This document shows positions 12,980 through 26,099 of a DNA stretch of 64,000 nucleotides, one piece after another. Source of the stretch: Lumbricus rubellus (Eukaryota > Annelida > Clitellata > Crassiclitellata > Lumbricidae); NCBI GenBank assembly GCA_945859605.1, contig OX243814.1, positions 16,357,620-16,421,619 on the forward strand, given 5' to 3'. The stretch's first letter is position 1. Each line of letters begins with the position of its first letter. The position numbers were made by a program, and so were the translations under genes. Under the pieces are notes generated by a model that saw only the letters and a program-made list of their open reading frames with translations, was not told where the DNA came from and did not search any database.

Positions 12980-13541
12980 ATAGGGCCTAGGCTAATCTCA
13001 ATTTTTTACGTAGGGTAATAAGAAGACATTTTGCTTTCGTCAGTGATAGCCTACGTGCTCAAGGACTCTTTATACGGGCTGTAGGCTAAGTCTATAATGC
13101 GACAATGCTTATCAAGCACAGGTATTTATCATACCTTCACTGCAGTAACCAGCCTACCGATGCATGCAAGAGCAAATAAGGCTTACTTTCGCAATACGTG
13201 TCTTCGCCTAAAGCGCCTGCTGCACGCACTTCAGTAGGCCCTATAGACAGTTACAAAATGAGCGTGGGTCTGATCATTTGCCACTCAATCGGAATTTAAG
13301 ACAACACTGTCTCAGTAAAGACTGCAAACTTGTGAAAGGTAAGTCTGTTCGCTTACAACTTATGGTCAGGTTTCAGTTCAGACTGTAAAGATTACTTTAT
13401 AGTTGCCTTTTTGCAGGAAGGCCAAAACACAATGGTCGTGGTTACATTTTCAGCCAACGCTTGAAAAGGTTAAACATGCAAGCAGGAAATTCAGAACACG
13501 GGTATTTTCATAGTGGTTTCAAAATGTGAATTTCTCAGTTT
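12980..13541. other. Intergenic sequence, nothing recognised
   Basis: Follows the truncated 5' end of the LINE and ends at the assembly gap. No coding, RNA or repeat signal was identified on either strand. Confidence 0.4.
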
Positions 13542-13741
13542 NNNNNNNNNNNNNNNNNNNNNNNNNNNNNNNNNNNNNNNNNNNNNNNNNNNNNNNNNNN
13601 NNNNNNNNNNNNNNNNNNNNNNNNNNNNNNNNNNNNNNNNNNNNNNNNNNNNNNNNNNNNNNNNNNNNNNNNNNNNNNNNNNNNNNNNNNNNNNNNNNNN
13701 NNNNNNNNNNNNNNNNNNNNNNNNNNNNNNNNNNNNNNNNN
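13542..13741. other. Assembly gap (200 N)
   Basis: Exactly 200 consecutive N. The round length suggests a placeholder of unknown true size. Reading frames crossing it are artefacts. Confidence 0.99.
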
Positions 13742-15708
13742 GTCATTCCACCGCCTGCTAACCTCCGTGTGTTTGTCCTGTCTGCTACTCTACTTCTTCA
13801 ACTTGTCAGTCTACCTTAGGTTTTGTTTTTCCGCAGGTTTATCGCTGTCCATCTTATCTTTCTGTCCATCTACCATCTTGTCTGTGCTAAACAGGGATAT
13901 TCTGTTGTTATCGGGAACCAACTTAATCACAGGCACTTCGTAAAAACAAAATATATAGTCAATAGTACCGCAGGCTTACAAAGTGTCACACACGCAAATA
14001 CACATGCATGCGCACACACCCATGGTAAAATCAGTTCAAGGGTCAGTAGGCAGGATTGTCCCACTGTTATCAATTGTGAATAATTCTTGCTTTTGTACAT
14101 TTAAGGTACGTTCACTTCCTGCATTTGATATGGTGTGCAAAAACTGTGCATATGACTGTAGCCTATGTATAACTTCAAGTGTGTTACAGTGTTTGTATAT
14201 CAATGTTTGCCTGTGCCCTTAACAACTGTGGCATGGGTTTTCCACTTGTATGATTTCTTCCTATTCATGTGGTCAATAAATTAAATTGTAAGCTAATGCT
14301 TTGGTTTATTTGGGCCTTCCTTTGTGAATAAATCTGGGTTAATGTAAAATGTTTTTCTCTAGCGACATTGTGGCCCCAACAATAGTATGAATTATTTCGG
14401 TGAGGTCCTTCACCACAGTGACTGTTGCCCCATTTAAATGGGTACCACCCGATTTAAATAATATATTTGTTTAATGATGGCAAAAACTGATAAACGCAAC
14501 GCAATCAGGTAGGCAAGAAGAAATTGATCAAATCAAAGTATAAGCTATTCAGCTTACTTATTATGCCTGAGATTGTCTGTGTCCATGGCTATTGAATTAG
14601 CATGTGGATGTTTGCAGGTGATTAAATAAAGCATGGTATGAGAAAATGCTTATAAACTACAAAGGCTCAAGAGATTATATAATTTGACGTCATAAATGAG
14701 CATAGGGTGGTTTTCTATAATAGGCTATCTAAGATGCTTGCTTATCATCATTTATTTTGGCAACACAGACCCTGTGCTAAAGTGCACGACCGAGATTAGA
14801 ATCCATGAAATCAGCAAACATTGGTATGCATACCAACTTTGTGGATTCAAACATGTTGTGCTGCAACCACAGAATAAGGAAGGACCCTGGCAGGTACCAG
14901 CTGGCATGATGTGAATCTAAGGCACATGATGGCACCACACGTGTTCTAGTTACAAGAGTTGTTCCACAATGTGTTGAACGTGGTATCCGGGACTCAGATT
15001 TCAGGATGTGACATGACCTTGGTTTTTTATAATAAACTTATAATGTTAAGCTGCTGAGTTGTTTTGTCGGTCATTCAGTCGTAAAAATCTTAGCTCCGTG
15101 TTTGAACTGGGAGTCTGGGACTGTTATTAGTGAATACTGAATAGTCCCAGATTAAAGATTGTAAATGATGGGTGTGCAGTATGAAAGTAAAATAAAATGA
15201 ATGTAGCCTATATGCAGTTATGCACTCGTTTTATACAATCAGTATACATGTTGGGATTGAATATCTGAAGTGCACGTCTCTGGAAGTCTTTAATAAAATT
15301 CTAGGGTAGTGGAGTTTGAACCCAATAACAATTGATAATCTAGCAGCAAATTTTATAGCATATCCAGTGTGTTACACCACTCTAACCAATCATGTCAGTC
15401 TGTTGACTATTATTTTAATGTGAAAGAATAAAGGCGGTGAACTGTTGAATTCTGGCAAATCGGTCTGTACTTAGCACACACTACTGACCTTAATAGGAAG
15501 GTCTGCTGAAGAAACATATGCATCATTTTCATTTCCTTAACGTGTTTTACTGTTTTGCAGAAGTCTGTCAAAGTCTGGTGCACTCTGATATTATCTTAGA
15601 TGTCTGATGTGACTACCCAAGCCGACGTGTCTATGTAATTGAGCTGATTTGGTTCTGTTGGGGTTTCATTTGGGGTAACAAACTCTCCCTATTAACTTGG
15701 AATGTGGT
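13742..15708. other. Intergenic sequence, no gene recognised
   Basis: AT-rich unique-looking DNA with scattered stops in all frames and no recognisable domain, RNA gene or array. Short reading frames here have no family signature and no splice-supported continuation that I could find. Confidence 0.4.
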
Positions 15709-16237
15709 CCAACTTCCACGGTTTGGGTCCGCTATTCCGAGGGTCCAGTATTCCGAGGGTCCACTATTCCGAAGGTCCACTATTCCTAAGGTCCGCTATT
15801 CCGAAGGTCCACTATTCCGAAGATTGTACTGTTATACGCCTATTATGATAAATCAGTCAGGTTTGGGTCCATTATTCCGAAGGTCCACTATTCCGAACCC
15901 TAAACCTAACCCTAACTCACCGTAAACCTATAACCACCAAGGATACAGAACAAAATACAGCGGATATTCGGAATAGTGGACCCTCGGAATAGTGGGCCGT
16001 TACAGTAATCTCCGAACTTATGAAGCTCGGGAATTTTTATTCAACGGAGTAATTTGAGAATGGGAGTGATAATTATGATTGTGCTTGGGTGTCCCGTCCT
16101 GATGACACCACGGGCTAGTAAGCTGTGGGTTAGTTACAGACGTTTGAGGTTTTTGGATTCGAGGTTGAGGAAAAGAGAATTGCAGTAGGCCTAGTCGTGC
16201 TTTGAGCAGGAATCATTATTCATCAATCTTATACATT

Positions 16238-16510
16238 ACAAGCTGTGCCCGGTCACGCGTTGCTGTGGCTGAAAAAACCGTTCAACCCTCCCTTTCTACC
16301 TCTCTTACCCTGCTTCCCTCCCTCCCACTCTCCCTCCCTCCGTCCCCTCCTCTCCGTCTCCTTCCCTCACCTCTCGTCCCCTTCCCTCACGTCCCCTACC
16401 CTCCCCTACCACCTGCCCCTTCCCTCCCTTCCTCCTCCCCTGCCCATCCACTCGGCCGCATTCGCGAAGGCAAGGTTGTGTGAAAATTGAAATCGAAATC
16501 ACTCGAATCG
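16238..16510 (+). repeat. Dispersed repeat unit with CT-rich tail, copy 1
   Basis: Starts with AGCTGTGCCCGGTCACGCG then TTGCTGTGGCTGAA and runs into a CCCTCCC-rich tract. Its partner at 16830-17310 has the same leader and the same kind of tract. Resembles the conserved tails of some LINEs, but I cannot assign a family. Confidence 0.5.
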
Positions 16511-16829
16511 CGCTTTAAAAAAAGCATCTACAAAAGCGATCATATTCGAAATTGGTAAAATTTTGAACGGAATCGGTCAAGAACGGTGAATACCTTTCCG
16601 AGATCCTTGATTTTGTACAACCGACAGCTACATAGGTATATGCGCTATAAAAAGACGTGCGGATATGCGCCATAAAAACGCGGCCGCGTTAAAATGCACG
16701 TTGTGCAAATTTGAAATCAAAATTGCTCGAATCGAATGCAAAGTTGTTTTTAATTGTCGAAAATGTCGGTCAAAAGCTTTCCGAGATCCTTGATTAAATA
16801 AAAACTTTTAACATTTTTATTTATATACT

Positions 16830-17310
16830 AGCTGAACCCGACCACGCGTTGCTGTGGCTGAAAAGAGCGTCCAAACAATCCCTCCCTACCTCCATTCCAC
16901 CTCCCTTCCCCGCACCATCCCGCTTACCCTCCCATCTACCCTTCCCCTCCCCTATCCTCTTCCTTCCCCTTTCCTTCTCCCATCGCCTCCCCTTTTTCCT
17001 CCCCCTCCCTTCCCTTCCCACCCCTCCCATTTCCATATCCTCCGTCTCCCCTCTCTACCCCCTCTTCCCCTTACCTCCTCCCATCCCCCTCTACCTCCTC
17101 CCGTCCCTATCCCCCTCTCTTCCCCTCCACCTCCCACTCCACCCTTCCCTTCTCCCTCTCCCAGTCCCATCTCCCTCCCTCACTCCATCCATCTATCCCT
17201 CCATCCATTCCTCAGCTTCCCTGCATCCCTCCCTCCTCCATCCCTCCACTCCGCTCCCTCCCCTCCCTCTTCGTTTCGCTCCCTCCCCCTCCTTTCCTCC
17301 CTCGCACCGA
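16830..17310 (+). repeat. Dispersed repeat unit with CT-rich tail, copy 2
   Basis: Leader AGCTGAACCCGACCACGCG then TTGCTGTGGCTGAA, followed by about 440 bp of nearly pure pyrimidine. Long proline/serine/leucine reading frames here are a by-product of the CT composition. Confidence 0.55.
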
Positions 17311-17503
17311 GGATGAAGGAAGGAGGGTGGGAGGAGAGAAAGGGAAGGAAGGAAGGGAGGGAGAGACGGACGGCGGGAGGAAGGGGTGTATGGATATATA
17401 ACAATCTTAAAATAGTGGACCTTCGGAATAGTGGACCTTCGGAATAGTGGACCTTCGGAATTATAGTGGACCCTCGGAATAGTGGGCCGTTACCAACTTC
17501 CAC

Positions 17504-20203
17504 TGCAGTGCTTTCGTTTTTCTATCAATTTCAGTGTCAATGTGGACTGAAATATGAGCTTTATTGTTTGATTGCTTGTAATCTTTGTTGGCTTTTAACT
17601 TCTAAGTTGATTGCTTTGTACCCAAAGACGTTTCCTGAATGTAGGTACAATGAACATCCTTAATTTTTTTATTGCACTAGATAAGTAAAAAGCAGCTGAA
17701 AAACACAACTAGCGAATTGGATCATAACATGAATTTGATCATCGGCAAACCAGCACATGCCGCTATTTTGAAGTCGTTGAAAACTGAGTTTATACCGCCA
17801 TGATGAAAGACGACTGATGGTATACATACGATATTGTATTTCATGCACCATAAAATTCAGATGAGTGCGAATCAGAAAGTGAATTTTTCAGAAGATTAAA
17901 TTTTAGTGTTGCAGGGTCTGCCGATAATTGAATCGATCTCTGAATCTGTAGCAGTGTAGCAGTTTAGGGATTCCTAACAAATCCTTGTCACAATGTTTTG
18001 ATAATGCACTTTTCTTAATACAGCCTTATAAAGATATTCCTTTCGTTTATTGAAATGCTCAATATGAGAATCGCAGACAAATAACTGGGGGGGGGGGTGG
18101 TCAAAGATTGATTTATTTGGAGTTGGGGTGTGCAATGCAGACTTTTCTTTGGGATCCTAAGAAAGACTTGGTAATCCTCACCCTGACAATGCCTCCTGAG
18201 GCTAATTAATTGTTAAACTTTTGGCATTGTATGTCATACAAAGTCAACTGCTCTGGTGGAAAATCTTGTTTTTCAAAAATCAAAATAACTGGGTTTGGTG
18301 TGAATTCAGCTACCCAACAGATTTTAATAAAGAAATTTAAGTTAGGCTATAGTTAAGCGATTCACTTCTTTGTTACTCTGGTTATCTAAGCAGCTTTTAG
18401 CTCTGCACCATAAGATCTCTGGTACCACAGTCTATGGTTGAGTCTTTTAAGCAGTCTAAAAGCGGCTTTCACTACCTGATACTTAATTACAATGCTTTCA
18501 TGGTAGTACTTAGTAGAATAAGTGTTAATATTATAGTATTGCTGTTCATATTTTTTGATGTTGCACATAACCCGAGCTTTTGCCTGACTTTACTGTATTC
18601 ATTCACTCATTCGGACATTTATAAAGCGCTACTTCAAGTTAAAAAAACTACTCAGAGGCGCTCCCGACTTCAGCATGTCCAAAAAGAACAGTTTTAAGTT
18701 TAGTATATTATATATATATAATTATGCCGGTACTTTTAATATGACCATCGTACCATCACAAATTGTTTTCATATTACATTATTATCTACTAATGCAGACA
18801 GCTGCTGCAGGAGACTTGACAATTAACTGATTTAAATTGATGCCGATCTGACTGTACTGTGGTGGGTGTCAAGATTTTCCTCATGAATATTCATGGTTTT
18901 TACCTGTATCTCCAGGGTTTGCTAATCACAGTCTGTATAAAATTATCATATATTTTCCATTTCTTCTTCATCTGGGACATACCTTCTTAAGAACGTTGCT
19001 ATTTCAACAACACCTTTCCACCCAAGTCTGAGACATGTCTGAGACATGTGTGTTTTAACAGAGATGATTAGTGTCGCCCTCCTCCTTTATCCAGGCTTGG
19101 GGCTGGCACTGTCAGAGTGCAAACAGTGGCAGAGTTCAGTAACCTCCCCAAGCCATATTCCACTTTGACGTCATATTTCACTGCCGAGGTATTATTCCAC
19201 TGCTTGCTCCATTACTGGTGGCCTTGTATGAGGAGGATCTTGTGCTGTTGTGTAAACTTTGATTGATATCTTTGATTGTATAATGTGTATGTTGATTGTT
19301 GATTGTATATGCTACTACTATCAATGCTACAAAACAATTCTTCTTCGCCTATATGATTACTTTAATTTAAAAAAAAAACAATTGTAAAGCTCTACTTCAA
19401 TAGAAACTATCCATATGCATTGACAGTAGGCTTATTGATGTTGGATTTTCTAATCAATGTCAAGTTCATCAATGAGTAAGTCAATGCTCAGATGACTTGA
19501 AGTCAACAGTGACAAATTTTTATATTATTTACCATTCCAATCCGGAGTTATTCGCTTGAATTGCAAGCACAAGCATATTTGAAATGTTGAAATATAGGTT
19601 GTGGGATTAAAAAACAAATAAGGAAGTTGCAGTTGGCAAATTAGTGCGACTACACTGTTATTATTTCATAGCTATTAAAAATATGATTCATAATAACTTG
19701 ATTTTCGTTGTTTATAAATAATTATTGATTGCACATGATAATGTGGGCACATATTATGACAGACGACTTTGTCTAACTGAATCAGACATGGAAGGGGGGC
19801 ATCAGCAGGATCTTTTGCTTCTGGTGGGCTGTGGCCATCAAGATTTTGTAGAATGGAATTTACAATACTAGCCAACACCATAGGGGTTCTCAAGACCACA
19901 GACAGGGGGGGGGGTGTTTTGGGTGTTTGAAAAACCCCCGAAATGGAAATTGCAGAAAAAATCTATTACAATTACTAGTTCGTGATGCAAAAACCATGAA
20001 ATAAAACCATGAAAACACCCCCCAAAATGAAATAATAGATGAAATTTTCCTCATTCTAGTGCCATCTGGCCTTGGAACTCAAAACATGGTGTTAACTAAT
20101 GCTACTCTGGATGGGAGCGCTAAAGTAGTGTCAAGATTTTCCTCGGATATTCAAATGTATCTATCTCTCAGTTTAGATGTTTGGAACTTTCTCTCGAAGT
20201 GCT
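17504..20203. other. Intergenic sequence with scattered repeats, no gene recognised
   Basis: Contains a SINE-tail fragment (18601-18700), a poly-G run near 18090, and at about 19060-19145 a dispersed repeat (GATGATTAGTGTCGCCCTCC and following) that recurs diverged at 54650-54735. No coding exon was recognised. Confidence 0.4.
18601..18700 (-). repeat. SINE/LINE tail fragment
   Basis: Reverse-strand copy of the shared tail: ATTTATAAAGCGCTACTTCA, then CTACTCAGAGGCGCTCCCGA, continuing into AAAAAGAACAGTTTTAAG. The same continuation is seen at 37955-38045. Confidence 0.65.
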
Positions 20204-20208
20204 ACAGT

Positions 20209-20623
20209 AAGGCCTAAAAAAAATGTTGTGTTTCCGGTAACAGAGCTAAAAAAAATTGGGTAGGTAGGTCGGAAAATATTTTTAATTTGGTAAAGAATTT
20301 TTATGCAGTGACTATCCGAAAAAGTATACCCCACTAGTCTTTTTTGCACGCTGAAACAAAGTACGTGTTCTAAGCAAGTATAAACTGCCTATTTCCCGAC
20401 TGTCTTCACCTAAAACTGCTCTAGAAACAGTCCTATTAATTTCATTTTGTTGACGTCTCTTATGTTATGTCAATACAAATGTTTAAAAAAAATTTGAAAA
20501 AAAAAATTGTGAATTTTTTTAAAAATATATTTTTTAATAAAAAAATTTTACAAAAATATTTGAGTCGCGGCCGTAAAAATGGGTTGGTCGGGTTACCGGA
20601 AACACAACAATTTTTTACGCCTA
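20209..20623. mobile_element. TIR MITE of about 415 bp
   Basis: Terminal inverted repeats: the left end has GGCCTAAAAAAAATGTTGTG then TTTCCGGTAAC; the right end has GTTACCGGAAACACAACAAT then TTTTTACGCC. ACAGT lies on both sides (20204-20208 and 20624-20628), a possible 5-bp duplication. The interior is AT-rich and noncoding. Confidence 0.65.
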
Positions 20624-21868
20624 ACAGTGTAAATTGACAACAATGCTGATTGTGCATGGAGGCATAATTAGTCACTTTTTTTACCAGAATCAATCTTAAT
20701 TGGTTTCTTTAAGATTGACTTCTGATATTCTCATGTTCTACGTTCTAAGCTTCTTTGATTTCTACATAAGTTAATAATGCTGTGCTCTGCTTTGACCTGT
20801 TTATAAAATAAACCAAAATCACTGGCATCCTGCCCATGCCCTGATCCTGCTGAGATGCCTAAATTGTTCTCCCTGTGGAAAGGGTTTTCATCCCTGACAT
20901 TTCTGATCAATGTTCTAACTGACTTCCTGTTTTGCTGCTGCTTTTGACTTGAGGAGTCACTATATTTTGCCACGCTGATAGTAGATCCTGAAAGTCCTGG
21001 GTATTGTGATGTGATAAATTCTACCAAAGCTGGCTACAGCATTCGGGCTATAGAAGTAAAGATGTAGCAGCATTTCGAAGATGGTGATTAAAATTCATGC
21101 TAGCTTGCTTGTCATTCCACCAACTTTGAACAGGAATGCTGATAAATTATGCTACACCTCTCTGTATGAGAAATTACATTTAAATTACCATTGTGTATTT
21201 ATAGTAGCTTGGGTAACACAAGGTGCTTTTCTGATCTCATGGTTAAGTTAGTTTCCTTTCCTGTCACATTCTTTGGCACAGTAAGTTTGTTTACGTTTCA
21301 CATGAAATACTGCATAGCCTACAGCTGTAGTAGCCTACAGGCCTCATAAAGATGCAGTTCTGCTTCAGTCATTCCTGCCCTTCGGCCACGTGCAACTTGT
21401 GCTGAAGATTTATCCCTCGAATGCAAATATTTGCTGAATGTTATATAGAACAATAAAGTCAGTGTCTGTGGTTAGAGATTGGAGAGATCTTCAAGTAATA
21501 ATCGGTCATTTGATGGCGAATTAGAGCATAAACGAGCATGGCCAGCCTTGCGTGACAATGTCAGATTAATAATGAAGCTCTGTTCTTCTTCAGAATGCAG
21601 ATAGCTGAGCACCAGTTGGTGTTTCTATGAAAAATACATAAGCTATTTGCTTGCATTTGTAAAGCATGAGGAACTTAATAATTATAAGTGGCATTATCTG
21701 CAAAAGTAAGGTTAAATCATTTAAGTGGAAGGGGATAACTGCAGTTTTTGATTGTGATGGTTGTGTGGCTTGTCTATTGAAATTATATTGAAATTGAATG
21801 ATGTGAGGTTTTCGTGGCAATATATTTAATTAAATTGCTTGCAATGTTTTTTTTGAAGAAAACTAGGC

Positions 21869-24800
21869 ATGTCCGGGTGTTATGTGACAAAGGTAGAATG
21901 TCAGAAAATCAACAGAAAGGACAAAGCTGTGGTAAGTAAATAGAGTTCTGATGGTTTATATCTCGTTCAATATTTACTGTAGGCCCACTCAAAACTTGGC
22001 GTGAGCGTGAATTTTTCTGTATGAAAATGGAGAAGGAAAGTGTGAATCACTTGAATGCAGGGGCGGATCCAGGGGGGGCAATCCGGCCAAGACCCCCCAT
22101 TTAGAAACGCCCATGTATTGTGGCCCCCCCATTTGGTCTCAACAAGCTTATAATTTGGTATATTTTTCAAGGATTTGGCCTCAATCACTAAAAAAATAAA
22201 AGGTGATCAACTTTTTCGGGTGGATGAAATGATATGATTTTCCGGAAAATTTAGCCAGATGACAAAAAAGTCATCAACTTTTGGGCGGATGAAATGGTAT
22301 GATTTTCCGGAGTCAGATGACTATAAAAAAAACTTTTGGGGACGGATACAACAGAAAATTTTTCTTGACCCAAGACCAAGAATTTTTTGACCCCCCTCCC
22401 CGTCCAAAGTTTCTGTATCCGTCCTTGCTTGTATGAGCCACTTGTTCATGGAAATTTCTCTTCATTTAATGTTCTTCTTGCTTGAAGCAACAATTGCCAT
22501 GATGTGTGAAACTCTGCCTTGCTTGGAGCCTAAATACTGTGGGGCGTGCACGAATCAATGTTGTATTCATGTTAATGATTTAATTCTGAAAGTGATGAAT
22601 GATGATGGTGTTCTTGATGATGTCGGTGGTGGTGATAGTTCTAATGGTAATTTTGTTAATGCCAGTGATGTATTTATTTCTCTATTTATATAGCGCCCCT
22701 TCAGGCTCTCTACTCGAGTGTTCCCGACTACAGCACAGGCACTGCATCAAGGTGCCGAGTAATTACATAATTTATTTAGGCTCCAAGCAAGGCAGAGTTT
22801 CATGATCACCGGCTTAGGGAAGACAAAAAAATGACATGGATTTATAGCATAAAGTCATGGACCAATACCTACTGGTAAATCAATCTTTTTTAGGGGAATG
22901 TGAGACAAAAACGTAGACTATGGAACAAAATACCGGTAGTTTAATATGATGCACTTAATATCTCGGACTAAAGACGGTTGTTGACAAAACAAATGTGTGA
23001 GCTTGACTAGAGTTGTTACACAGTGTTCTGCAATCTCTGGATTACACCTGGCACACTCATTATGTAGATCAATCATCAATGCAATGAATTTGATGCATGT
23101 GCTTCTGTTGCAGGCATTTGGTTTGTTGGTGTCTTGGTCCGATGGGAGGCAGGAAACCGTCTCGAGAGAGTACACTGAAGTCTTTGATTTTGTGGTAAGC
23201 CTATTTCTACTCATCTGAAGATATTACTTTAGTTTTTTTCTTGAGCATAGAATGCTACTAGTCATTCTGGAACTGACTAGAATAAAATTTAGATTCAGAT
23301 GCCTGTATGAGTCTATTTAATATGCACAACTCATGAACTAAACTTGACGTTCAGTTTTCGTCTTAAAACACAGATGCCACACAGCCTTTGGCACTCATTG
23401 CAGGTACAGCAGGTTTGTACCTGGTGAAAATAACCATCAAACATTCTAGCCTAGGTACCAATCTGTAGGCTACTATGATGATGAATGATGACGAAACATA
23501 AATAAACCAATCTGAAACATATTTATTTATATTTGCTAATCAAAGTTTAGTATGGGTTTTAAAAATAGGTTTGATACTGACAGACCAGTGCAACATGAAA
23601 ATAGAATGGCTTGTTGTAAAATCTACAATTCTTCCGAATAAGTTGTACAAGCATAATAATTGTAAGCATAGATCAACTTCATGTGACAGTCCATCCAGCC
23701 CTCTGACCACTAGATTATCATTAGCATCAACTAGAATTTTACCAAAACAATGTAGATTCAATTATGCACGCCAGGGTTTATACATCATTCTGCTTCCTGC
23801 AAAATGGTGTTATGTTCCCCTCCTAATGCAATTAACTCTACATGTGGTACTGTTTGAAGTATCATGTAAACAGCACTATGTGTAGTGCTAGAATTATCCT
23901 GCATGCTACATTAGACTGGTCCACGATACAATGGCAAAAAATTAAGTTTTTAGAATTCTTTCTCCACAAGGCTTATATTTGTCCACTTGGGTTAGATAGT
24001 CTCCCTGTAAAATTTCAGCCTGATTGTGCAACGTTTAGAGGTCAACCCATTCTGAACATTTTACTTGAGTGCTGATAATGTCTTTACGTCATGTTAACCA
24101 TAAATTGTAGACTAATGTGGCTTTGTCTAATTTGAGATCCGACCCAGAGCACTGGCAGTTGGAAAAACCAGTCTCTCGGTTATCTACTGCAAGATTACCA
24201 CACAGCCTGGAAGCCCTGGATGCACAGTAACTGCATCAGTTTCATCATGTCACTAAAGGGAGACCCCATCCGGAAAGTTAAAAAATAGCCTGTGATGCAG
24301 TTGTTTGTATTTGGGTGCTTGCCAGAATACCAACACAGCTGGTTGTCCGGTGTGTCAGGAAACTGTCAAAGCTTTATCAGAACTACCTAACTCTGAAGAC
24401 TCACAGACCATTATAAAGAGCAAGTGACAAGATAAAGAATACATGTTAAAGAGTGACCTTCAAAAATTGTTTGATATTGCCTCAAAGGATATGATGACAG
24501 AAATCCAGCAAGAAGGAGAATTCCTTCGAATGCAAAAAGACGTATTTTCCAGTAGCATGAGTGGAGTAGACCTAAAGACAGCAGCAAAAGAGAGCAGAAA
24601 AGGCAACGACAAGAGAATGGTGAAAATTGATATGAAGAACGCAAGACAAATTAAGGCAGTAATTAAGCAGTAGGTGAACTTTCTGCTTTGTCATCTAGTC
24701 AGGATTCAGAAGAAGAACAAGCTTACTGTTCGATTTAATGCAATGATGAGTATCAGACAACCTAGTCATCGTTCGAGTACATATTGTCTACACTCTACAA

Positions 24801-25965
24801 TGGCTGCTTAAACAGCAGCAGCTGCTGCTACTAAAGTCTGCCTCATTATCAAAAAAGATCAAGAACATCTTCTTTAGTTTAGCTGTTGGTGCTTTGTATG
24901 GTGTTGGCCTTCCAGACCGTTATGCTGTGTTTGTAGATGGAGCTGCCACAATGGCAATTGGTTATGACATTAATTTCAGAAATCACCTATTCTAGAAGTT
25001 CATAAAAGAAAGGCAAGAAGCAGCTGCAATGAAAGAACAAGAGTGCACACTGGAAGACCTGCTATGATTTCTCTGAGAAATCAAAATGTTGCCCATGCAG
25101 CATCGACGTATAAAAGGCAAACATGAACCGCATAGCTATTATTATAGTTCTCACTGGAAATTGCCAGGAAAAACTATTTGGCAATCCCAAAAAGGGTGAG
25201 CGACATACAAGGTGACTATGAGGCCAACACCAGTGTTGAAGTAATTGAGAAATGGAATCTCCCCAGACTCAATGTCGCTCAGGTCGTACATTAACCATTG
25301 CGGAACAATGTATCTGCTTCTGTCCCAATAACATAAAAAGTGTCAAATGGGTTGACCTCTAAATTTCATTTGTTTTCATTGAAATTTTTTGTGATTATTA
25401 TAATCATGATAAGGACAAAAACAAGCCTTGTGGAGAACTGAAATCTGCAAGATTATTTTTTTGGACCACTCTAATGCTACATCATAAGGCATGTTCTCAA
25501 CGACTTGGCATTACAGAATCCACACTGTAATTGTATAGCTTGAAACGGTTTGCACAGACGTGATTTGCACAAGATAAACTGTTTTGCATAAATATGGTAC
25601 ATAAATAATTTTTGTACAGTTTGCATAGTGATCTGCATTAGTTAAAATGGCTTGTGACATGAGTGTTAGATCTGTTTTAGCAAGCATTGAAGAAAGTTCA
25701 TGTTTCCACAACGATTCCGGAAATGAAGGGTGAGTATAACAAAACTTGTTGACTGCTTCATCCTTTTGATGTAATTTAGTGAAAATCGCATAAGAATCTG
25801 TTGTTAAAGGGACACATTTGCTACTATTTGTCTTTTCGAGCATTATAAAGGGTAACTAAGGGTGTCAAAGAGCAATGGAGTTGGAGTGAGAAGATTTGGT
25901 TATTGGTATCGCCAATGAAAACATCAATTGATGCATTATTTTATTTATCTTACTGCATGTAAGTG

Positions 25966-25998
<33 letters not shown>

Positions 25999-26025
25999 TT
26001 CTTCATCATCAGTTTCATCATCTTC

Positions 26026-26099
<74 letters not shown>

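Larger units (their letters stand above)
15720..17492. mobile_element. Composite insertion with inverted 16-bp subrepeats and pyrimidine-rich core
   Basis: Both ends carry head-to-tail copies of GGTCCACTATTCCGAA in opposite orientation: forward at 15725-15825 and 15866-15897, reverse complement at 15960-16007 and 17405-17487. The block is bounded by an 11-bp direct repeat CCAACTTCCAC at 15709-15719 and 17493-17503, as expected of a target-site duplication. Inside lie CT-rich tracts (about 16280-16445 and 16865-17310) and two related units beginning near 16238 and 16830 that share CACGCGTTGCTGTGGCTGAA. No transposase was found. The class is unknown; it may be nested elements. Confidence 0.6.

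Noticed and set aside
12653..13018. Forward frames of 121 and 88 codons
   Set aside because: Antisense to the LINE endonuclease.
13513..13819. Frames crossing the gap
   Set aside because: They consist of N-derived unknown residues.
16202..17447. Pro/Leu/Ser-rich protein of up to 197 codons
   Set aside because: Open only because the CT-rich tract lacks stop codons; antisense frames are the mirror Gly/Glu/Arg-rich type, and the tract belongs to an insertion.
24443..24673. 76-codon host gene
   Set aside because: Inside an element with long inverted ends, surrounded by frameshifted fragments and without splice-supported continuation.
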